Under the pieces are notes generated by a model. It worked only from the letters and a program-made list of their open reading frames with translations. It searched no databases and had not been told where the DNA came from. Of a DNA stretch of 64,000 nucleotides, positions 58,391 to 64,000 are shown piece by piece (the stretch's first letter is position 1; the number at the start of each line of letters is the position of its first letter). Source of the DNA: Orbaceae bacterium lpD02 (lineage in GTDB: Bacteria; Pseudomonadota; Gammaproteobacteria; Enterobacterales; Orbaceae); contig CP133960.1 of NCBI GenBank assembly GCA_036251875.1, positions 992,001-1,056,000 on the forward strand, written 5' to 3'. The position numbers were made by a program, and so were the translations under genes.

Positions 58391-58675
58391 TTAATTATCG
58401 CTATTAACACGTTCTCTTAACTCTTTTCCTGGTTTAAAATGAGGAATATATTTTTGTTTGACCTCAACTTGCCCACCAGTCCGTGGATTTCTCGCTTTAC
58501 GCGGCGCTCTATAGTTCAATGCAAAACTGCCAAAACCTCGAATCTCGACGCGATCATTTTTTTCCATGGAGAAAGTTATTTGTTCAATGATATCTCGTAC
58601 TACTTCATCAACTAGTTGAACTGGTAGATGTGTTCTCCAATTCGCTATTTTTTCAGTTAGATCGGATCTATTCAT
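58391..58675 (-). CDS. ihfB: Integration host factor beta subunit
   Basis: 94 aa. RSDLTEKIANWRTHLP and the DNA-binding arm RNPRTGGQVEVKQKYIPHFKPGKELRERV are diagnostic. With IhfA (elsewhere) it bends DNA at specific sites. It lies downstream of rpsA with a terminator-like palindrome in the gap, as in E. coli. Confidence 0.96.
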   Translation of the reverse strand: MNRSDLTEKIANWRTHLPVQLVDEVVRDIIEQITFSMEKNDRVEIRGFGSFALNYRAPRKARNPRTGGQVEVKQKYIPHFKPGKELRERVNSDN

Positions 58676-58754
58676 GAGTGCTCCTTTTTTTCTTGTTATG
58701 TAATTTAGTAAAGCTAATCATTATGATAATAATATTCTATTTATTTTAAAAGTA

Positions 58755-58774
58755 AAAGAGGGCTAGCCCTCTTT
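58755..58774 (-). terminator. Terminator-like palindrome between rpsA and ihfB
   Basis: A 20-base perfect palindrome (AAAGAGGGCT/AGCCCTCTTT) followed on the minus strand by TTTTACTTTT, 40 bases after the rpsA stop. Probably partial termination. Confidence 0.7.
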
Positions 58775-58813
58775 ATTTTTCAATGCAATAAGTAGTGTTA
58801 TCTTACTAAAAGA

Positions 58814-60499
58814 TTACTCCGACTTAGATGCAGCTTTAAATGCTTCAGCCATTGCATTAGAGAATGACGAATCATCTTGTGCTGGTGTGTTATTATTTAC
58901 TGCAGCTAAAGCCTCTTTTTCATCAGCTTCATCTTTTGCTTTTACAGATAAAGAAATTGCACGAGTTTTACGATCAATATTAACAATTTTCGCTTCAACT
59001 TCGTCGCCAACACTTAATACTGTTGTTGCATCTTCAATACGTTCGCGAGCAATGTCTTGAGCTTTCAAATAACCGTCGACACCGTCAGCAATTTCAATAG
59101 TTGCACCTTTAGCATCTACTGAAGTTACTTTACCTTTAATAATCATACCTTTTTTATAGTTGCCGGCAAAACTATTAAATGGATCTTCTTCAAGTTGTTT
59201 AATACCTAAAGAAATACGTTCGCGCTCTGCATCAACTTGTAATACAACCGCTTCGATATCATCGCCTTTCTTGTATGCTTTTACCGCTTCTTCACCTGAA
59301 ACATTCCAAGAGATATCAGAAAGATGAACTAAACCATCAATTCCACCATCTAAACCAATAAAGATACCGAAATCAGTGATAGATTTGATTTTACCACTAA
59401 CTTTATCATTTTTATTGTATGATTCAGCAAATTGCAACCAAGGGTTTGCTTTGCATTGTTTAAGACCTAATGAAATACGACGACGTTCTTCATCAATTTC
59501 AAGTACAACAACTTCAACAACATCACCAAGGCTAACGACTTTAGAAGGATGAATATTCTTATTAGTCCAATCCATTTCAGAAACGTGCACTAAACCTTCG
59601 ACACCCGTTTCAATTTCAACAAAGCAACCATAATCAGTAAGATTCGTTACTTTACCAGTAACTTTTGTACCTTCTGGGTAACGTTTAGCAATTGAGACCC
59701 AAGGATCTTCACCTAATTGTTTTAAGCCAAGAGACACACGTGAACGATCTCGATCAAATTTTAATACTTTAACTAAAATCTCTTGTCCAACATCGACCAC
59801 TTCACTTGGATGTTTAACACGTTTCCAAGCCATATCAGTGATATGCAGTAAACCATCAACACCACCGAGATCAACAAAGGCACCATAATCAGTAAGGTTC
59901 TTAATAACACCTTTAACTTCAGAACCTTCTTGTAAATTTTCAAGAAGCTGTTCACGTTCAGCACTATTTTCTGATTCGATTACCGCACGGCGAGAAACAA
60001 CAACGTTATTGCGTTTCTGATCTAGTTTAATAACTTTAAGTTCGATTTCTCTGTTTTCAATGTGAGATGTATCACGTAACGGACGGACATCAACAAGTGA
60101 ACCTGGAAGGAAAGCGCGAACACCGTTAAGATCCACTGTAAAGCCGCCTTTTACTTTACCATTGATAATTCCTAGCACAGTTGCCGCATCTTCAACAGCT
60201 TTTTCTAATGTAAGCCATGCTTCATGACGTTTTGCTTTTTCACGAGATAGAATTGTTTCACCAAAGCCATCTTCGATAGAATCAAGGACAACATCAACTT
60301 CATCGCCAACTTTAACTTCTAACTCGCCTTGTGCATTTTTAAACTGCTCTACTGGGATTGCTGATTCAGATTTTAAACCAGCATCAACGAGTACAACGTC
60401 TTTATCGATAGAAACGACCACACCACGGATCATATTACCAGAACGAGTATCAAGTTGATTTAAAGACTCTTCAAAGAGTTGAGCAAAAGATTCAGTCAT
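58814..60499 (-). CDS. rpsA: 30S ribosomal protein S1
   Basis: 561 aa with six S1 repeats, for example [31 protein letters not shown] and [15 protein letters not shown]. It brings mRNA to the ribosome. Order cmk-rpsA-ihfB is the enteric one. The C-terminus ends [14 protein letters not shown]. Confidence 0.97.
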   Translation of the reverse strand: MTESFAQLFEESLNQLDTRSGNMIRGVVVSIDKDVVLVDAGLKSESAIPVEQFKNAQGELEVKVGDEVDVVLDSIEDGFGETILSREKAKRHEAWLTLEKAVEDAATVLGIINGKVKGGFTVDLNGVRAFLPGSLVDVRPLRDTSHIENREIELKVIKLDQKRNNVVVSRRAVIESENSAEREQLLENLQEGSEVKGVIKNLTDYGAFVDLGGVDGLLHITDMAWKRVKHPSEVVDVGQEILVKVLKFDRDRSRVSLGLKQLGEDPWVSIAKRYPEGTKVTGKVTNLTDYGCFVEIETGVEGLVHVSEMDWTNKNIHPSKVVSLGDVVEVVVLEIDEERRRISLGLKQCKANPWLQFAESYNKNDKVSGKIKSITDFGIFIGLDGGIDGLVHLSDISWNVSGEEAVKAYKKGDDIEAVVLQVDAERERISLGIKQLEEDPFNSFAGNYKKGMIIKGKVTSVDAKGATIEIADGVDGYLKAQDIARERIEDATTVLSVGDEVEAKIVNIDRKTRAISLSVKAKDEADEKEALAAVNNNTPAQDDSSFSNAMAEAFKAASKSE

Positions 60500-60589
60500 A
60501 TTTATTTACTTTAATTAAGATTAACGTCCATCTAGCATCATGCCTAACGGGGGTTGTTTAAAATACTCCACTACATCCTATAGCAAAGC

Positions 60590-61270
60590 TTAAAAAATAA
60601 TTTTACTTCTTGCGAAAGTTAATACCTGATCAAAGACTTCTTCTATTGTTAAAGAAGTAGAGTCAATAACTAGTGCATCCGAAGCAGCTCTAAGAGGCGC
60701 AACAGCCCGATTACGATCGCGATCGTCTCGATCAATAATTTCTTGCAAAATTTCGCCGAATTTAACATAAATTCCCTTTTCTTGCAACTGCTTCATCCTT
60801 CTTTCCGCTCTGGCCTGTGGGCTAGCATCAAGAAAGATCTTAACTGGTGCGTCGGTAAACACTACTGTTCCCATGTCTCGCCCATCGGCAACTAAACCTG
60901 GATTAGTTCTAAAATTATGTTGTCGCTGCAGTAATGCCTCTCTAACCTGAGGCAAAGCAGCAACTTTTGATGCAGCTTCGCCAATATCTTGAGTACGGAT
61001 AATGTTAGAAACATCCGTACCACTTAACAAAACATCTGCATCCATGTTATCTGTTTTAAATTCAAGTGGTAAGCTTAGGGCATGTTCAACTAGTAATGGT
61101 TCATTATCTAATGGGATATGATTATTTAGTGCTGATAACGCCAATACACGATAAATAGCACCTGAGTCTAATAAGTGCCATTTTAAATATTTAGCGAGCG
61201 ACACACATAATGTCCCTTTACCTACTCCACTTGGGCCGTCAACTGCAATAATTGGAATCGATTTAGACAT
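60590..61270 (-). CDS. cmk: Cytidylate kinase
   Basis: 226 aa from the ATG at 61270, which gives the family N-terminus ([22 protein letters not shown]-loop GPSGVGKGT); an ATG five codons earlier is possible and no ribosome-binding site decides it. [38 protein letters not shown] and [13 protein letters not shown] are present. It phosphorylates CMP and dCMP. It is 90 bases before rpsA. Confidence 0.95.
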   Translation of the reverse strand: MSKSIPIIAVDGPSGVGKGTLCVSLAKYLKWHLLDSGAIYRVLALSALNNHIPLDNEPLLVEHALSLPLEFKTDNMDADVLLSGTDVSNIIRTQDIGEAASKVAALPQVREALLQRQHNFRTNPGLVADGRDMGTVVFTDAPVKIFLDASPQARAERRMKQLQEKGIYVKFGEILQEIIDRDDRDRNRAVAPLRAASDALVIDSTSLTIEEVFDQVLTFARSKIIF

Positions 61271-61285
61271 TGTTGTGACTACCAT

Positions 61286-61651
61286 TACATTTTTGCATCA
61301 TGTTCTTAACATTCTCATTTAAGGACGGATTAATTTGTAATGATAATTATATGTCAAAAATAATAAATTTCATAATAATGGTAAAAAACAATTATTTTAG
61401 TTGCAAAAAAAGATAAATAAGTTGATTGGCTTTATCAAAAAATTATATATCAAAAATTGCTCTAAAACAGATTGGAAATAAATTCAATTCATAATGTTTT
61501 ATGCCGATTTTGATAAAGTTAACTAGAATAAAGAGCTTACTTGGTACCGCTTAAATTGGAATTTTTAACATATATTTAGTTGATTATTAACAAAATTTTT
61601 ATTCATCTAACTAATCCAAAGTGATATTACAATATTTTTTCCCTTTTCCTC
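61286..61651. other. Divergent intergenic region between cmk and dusB
   Basis: About 370 bases, very AT-rich, with no open frame. Only the dusB-fis promoter at its right end can be singled out; the cmk promoter must also be here but no clear hexamer pair stands out. Confidence 0.4.
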
Positions 61652-61680
61652 TTTTCAGCTAGAGAAAAAATGCGTAATAT
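61652..61680 (+). promoter_or_regulatory. Candidate dusB-fis promoter
   Basis: TTTTCA (61652-61657), a 17-base spacer and TAATAT (61675-61680) are followed by a short leader with a GCCC stretch near the expected start, as in growth-rate-controlled fis promoters. Confidence 0.55.
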
Positions 61681-61706
61681 ACATGCCCTTGTAGAAGGAT
61701 GTGTGT

Positions 61707-62696
61707 GTGTTATCTGAATCATTTAATATTGGTCATTTGAAGATTACAAATCGTTTAATTGCAGCACCGATGGCTGGGGTTTCTGATCTACCATTTCGCT
61801 CATTGTGCTATCAATTTGGTGCCAGTCTTGCATTTTCGGAAATGTTTTTAGCTAATGAACAGATATGGCATACAGAACAATCATTGCAAAAAATGGCTAG
61901 TAAAAATGAGCACGGCATTAGAGCTGTTCAAATTGTGGGGAGCGATCCTGATGAAATGGCTAAAACAGCAGAGTTCAATGCAATGCATGGTGCCGAGTTA
62001 ATTGATATAAACATGGGATGCCCAGCAAAGAAAGTAAACAAGAAACTAGCGGGATCCGCATTATTGCAATCTCCCGAATTAGTTGAACAAATTTTACTTA
62101 ATGTGGTACAAGCTGTTAGCATTCCTGTGACGTTAAAAATTCGTACTGGATGGGATAAAGCTCACAAAAATTGTATAGAAATCGCACAAATCGCGCAAAA
62201 ATGTGGTATAAAAGCGATTACTATTCATGGCCGAACTCGAGAATGTTTATTTAGCGGTTTGGCTGAATATGATTCAATAAAAGAAGTTAAAAAAAATATT
62301 ACTATACCTGTTATAGCTAATGGTGATGTAACAGGCCCTGAAAAGGCTAAAGAAGTTTTAAAATATACTAAAGCCGATGCAGTAATGATTGGTCGAGCCG
62401 CTCAAGGAAAACCATGGATTTTTGAGGATATCGGGTTTTATTTAGAGAATGAAAAATTGAAACCTGAAAAAAGTATTGATGAAGTAAAACAAATTGTTTT
62501 GCAACATATCAAATCCATTCATCAATTCTATGGAGAAAAAAAAGGATTGCTGATTGCTAGGAAGCATATATTTTGGTACATCCAAAATTATATTAATAGC
62601 GGTCATTTTAGGCGCTTATTTAGTGTGATTAATGATGCCGCTGAGCAGATTGAAGCACTAGAAGCATTTTTTGGTACAATTACAGTTAAGAGTTAA
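61707..62696 (+). CDS. dusB: tRNA-dihydrouridine synthase B
   Basis: 329 aa from the GTG at 61707, which has AAGGA 7 bases upstream; the GTG at 61701 is too close to it. The FMN-binding barrel has [38 protein letters not shown] (catalytic Cys in GCPAKK), TIHGRTRE and [12 protein letters not shown]. It reduces uridine 17 in tRNA. It precedes fis by 7 bases, the conserved enteric dusB-fis operon. Confidence 0.94.
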   Translation: MLSESFNIGHLKITNRLIAAPMAGVSDLPFRSLCYQFGASLAFSEMFLANEQIWHTEQSLQKMASKNEHGIRAVQIVGSDPDEMAKTAEFNAMHGAELIDINMGCPAKKVNKKLAGSALLQSPELVEQILLNVVQAVSIPVTLKIRTGWDKAHKNCIEIAQIAQKCGIKAITIHGRTRECLFSGLAEYDSIKEVKKNITIPVIANGDVTGPEKAKEVLKYTKADAVMIGRAAQGKPWIFEDIGFYLENEKLKPEKSIDEVKQIVLQHIKSIHQFYGEKKGLLIARKHIFWYIQNYINSGHFRRLFSVINDAAEQIEALEAFFGTITVKS

Positions 62697-62703
62697 AAAT
62701 ACT

Positions 62704-63000
62704 ATGTCAGACATTCGTGTTACAGCTGAAGCTTTAAAATTTACAACGGTAAATTCTCAAGAACAAATCACTCAAAAACCGTTGAGAGATTCAGTCAAGC
62801 AAGCATTAAGAAATTATTTATCACAGCTAAATGGCCAAGATCCTAGCGATCTTTATGAACTTGTTTTAGCTGAAGTTGAGCAACCATTTCTTGATATGGT
62901 AATGCAGTATACACGAGGTAACCAAACTAGAGCATCAAATATGCTTGGTATTAACCGTGGAACATTACGTAAAAAACTAAAACAGTATGGTATGAGTTAG
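62704..63000 (+). CDS. fis: DNA-binding protein Fis
   Basis: 98 aa from the ATG at 62704, the same length as E. coli Fis; an upstream in-frame start at 62671 lies inside dusB and is not used. [39 protein letters not shown] and the C-terminal helix-turn-helix [23 protein letters not shown] are nearly E. coli. Fis controls rRNA promoters and nucleoid structure. Confidence 0.98.
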   Translation: MSDIRVTAEALKFTTVNSQEQITQKPLRDSVKQALRNYLSQLNGQDPSDLYELVLAEVEQPFLDMVMQYTRGNQTRASNMLGINRGTLRKKLKQYGMS

Positions 63001-63030
63001 TCTCTTTACGTTTCAATAACTAATAGAATT

Positions 63031-63053
63031 TGGCGTATTTAGCGCCATTTTTT
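63031..63053 (+). terminator. Rho-independent terminator of dusB-fis
   Basis: TGGCG-TATTTAG-CGCCA followed by TTTTTT, 30 bases after the fis stop and next to the end of the converging transporter gene. Confidence 0.88.
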
Positions 63054-63054
63054 A

Positions 63055-63699
63055 TTAATTGCTGTTTTTTAATAAATTATTTAACAAAATATTCAGTAAT
63101 ACGCCATATAAAGGCAGAAAAAATAATCCACATATTAACAGTTTAAAACAATAATCGATTATTGCTATTTCAATCCAGTTTGTAGACATGAAAACATCCT
63201 CACTTCGATAAAAAGCGATACTAAAAAATATAAAAGTATCAATCATATTACCCACAATAGCTGCAACTGATGGAGCCACCCACCATTTACTGTTTTTTCT
63301 TAAATAATCAAAAACAGTAATATCGATTAGTTGTCCCACCAAGTAGGCTGAAAAACTAGCTAGAGCAATTCTAAAAATGAGTAAATTAAAATGATTAAGA
63401 GAATCTAACCCTGTCCAGGATCCATCAAAAAAGAGAACAGATATTATATAAGAAAGCAATAACGCAGGTATCATAACTACGAAAATAATTTTTCTTGCCA
63501 AATTGGCGCCAAAGATTTTGATTGTCAAATCTGTCGTTAAAAAAATAAATGGAAAAGTAAACGCTCCCCATGTTGAATGAAAACCAATAATTGAAAGTGG
63601 AATTTGCACTAAATAATTGCTTACAGCAATAATTAGTATATGAAAAAAAGCTAATTGATATAACGAATTTCGCTGTTGTTTTAGCGTAAATGAAAACAT
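63055..63699 (-). CDS. yhhQ: Queuosine precursor transporter (YhhQ/VUT family)
   Basis: 214 aa, six or seven transmembrane helices. Motifs of the family include WGAFTFPFIFLTTDLTIKIFG and IGNMIDTFIFF-like VGNMIDTFIFFSIAF. YhhQ imports preQ0/preQ1 for queuosine tRNA modification. A preQ1-I riboswitch overlaps its ribosome-binding site, strong support for the role. ATG 63697-63699. It converges with fis. Confidence 0.93.
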   Translation of the reverse strand: MFSFTLKQQRNSLYQLAFFHILIIAVSNYLVQIPLSIIGFHSTWGAFTFPFIFLTTDLTIKIFGANLARKIIFVVMIPALLLSYIISVLFFDGSWTGLDSLNHFNLLIFRIALASFSAYLVGQLIDITVFDYLRKNSKWWVAPSVAAIVGNMIDTFIFFSIAFYRSEDVFMSTNWIEIAIIDYCFKLLICGLFFLPLYGVLLNILLNNLLKNSN

Positions 63700-63705
63700 A
63701 ACTAT

Positions 63706-63739
63706 TCCTTTTTAATCTAAATGGGGTTAGGGAACCCAT
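63706..63739 (-). promoter_or_regulatory. preQ1-I riboswitch upstream of yhhQ
   Basis: On the minus strand this 34-base element reads ATGGG-TTCCC-TAACCCCAT, then TTAGATTAAAAAGGA. It aligns almost base for base with the known Thermoanaerobacter (Tte) preQ1-I aptamer: a TGGG/CCCA stem, TAACCCCA, then TTA and an A-rich AAGG tail, with one loop base fewer. The tail contains the AAGGA ribosome-binding site 6 bases before the yhhQ ATG, so ligand binding would block translation. Target and mechanism agree. Confidence 0.85.
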
Positions 63740-63933
63740 AAATAACAATACTATTTATTGTTTTTATACTACAAATATTTATGCAGCAATTATCTGGATA
63801 TTATAGCTGGTATAACCATTTTTCTAATATAGCCAAATAATCATTATCTAATAAGGTTTAATTCACTTGATTATTGATTATTGATTATTTATTTTTTCTT
63901 AGTTTATATGGAAAATTTTAAATAACAGATAAA

Positions 63934-63959
63934 AAAGCACTAGTAAATACTAGTGCTTT
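63934..63959 (-). terminator. Strong terminator of a gene lying right of the window
   Basis: Perfect 12-base stem (63934-63945 with 63948-63959) with a 2-base AA loop; on the minus strand it ends in TTTTTT. It must serve a minus-strand gene whose 3' end begins near 63970-64000 and cannot be identified. The 150 bases between it and the riboswitch hold nothing recognisable. Confidence 0.85.
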
Positions 63960-64000
63960 GAACAATGAAATTAAAAATTTAATTAGATCTTAAATTTTTT

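Noticed and set aside
1-64000. CRISPR array, insertion sequences or rRNA genes
   Set aside because: No regularly spaced repeats, transposase frames or rRNA sequence were seen; the short repeats found are operators or hairpins.

Overview
This window is AT-rich DNA from a gammaproteobacterium. Most of it is a core chromosome whose gene neighbourhoods follow Escherichia coli: tol-pal followed by tRNA-Lys, trxA/rhlB, lepA-lepB-rnc-era, rpoE-rseA-rseB, cmk-rpsA-ihfB, dusB-fis and lpxK-ycaR-kdsB. The low GC, slim operons and mixed enteric/Pasteurellaceae-like content (sat-type sulfate activation, cra next to fruBKA) suggest a host-associated lineage such as Orbaceae (Gilliamella-like). That placement is an inference from gene content; there is no rRNA here to confirm it.

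Layout. Bases 1-7149 are an accessory defence block. A dndBCDE DNA phosphorothioation operon (dndB cut by the window edge) faces, tail to tail, a two-gene operon encoding a ParB-like protein and a predicted PD-(D/E)XK-type nuclease. After a gene-free 0.6 kb stretch, core-like DNA begins with a YidA-type phosphatase at 7781. Bases 8839-19322 form a sulfate locus: sat-cysH-cysJ-cysI-cysB on the plus strand meet the cysA-cysW-cysT-sbp transporter operon on the minus strand. Bases 19528-24538 hold fruA-fruK-fruB and their regulator gene cra, with a clear Cra operator before fruB. Bases 24698-30307 hold tRNA-Lys and the complete ybgC-tolQRAB-pal-cpoB envelope operon. Next come a universal stress protein, trxA, rhlB, four prepilin-like genes (ppdA, ppdB, ygdB, ppdC), epmA, rmuC, the era/rnc/lepB/lepA group, rseB-rseA-rpoE with a textbook sigma-E promoter, cyaA, nudL-like, ubiG, ssb, a DUF2461 gene, kdsB-ycaR-lpxK and comEC. 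Bases 54752-57508 carry aroD, aroL and a divergent aroE, followed by an approximately 0.9 kb decayed stretch with a LysR-type pseudogene. The window ends with ihfB, rpsA, cmk, dusB-fis and a queuosine-precursor transporter gene preceded by a preQ1-I riboswitch.

How the genes work together. Sbp/CysTWA import sulfate; Sat, CysH and CysJI convert it to sulfide; CysB probably regulates the set. The DndC protein of the neighbouring defence block draws on the same sulfur economy through cysteine desulfurase. The best candidate for an undescribed system is the ParB-like/nuclease pair facing dndBCDE, which could be a restriction or effector arm of the phosphorothioation system. The usual dndFGH restriction genes are not in the window, though they could lie to its left. 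Other items worth checking are the short Fe-S-cysteine-free CysH paired with Sat and no CysC, the absence of msbA between comEC and lpxK, the preQ1 riboswitch, and an orphan PurR-type operator in the decayed region.
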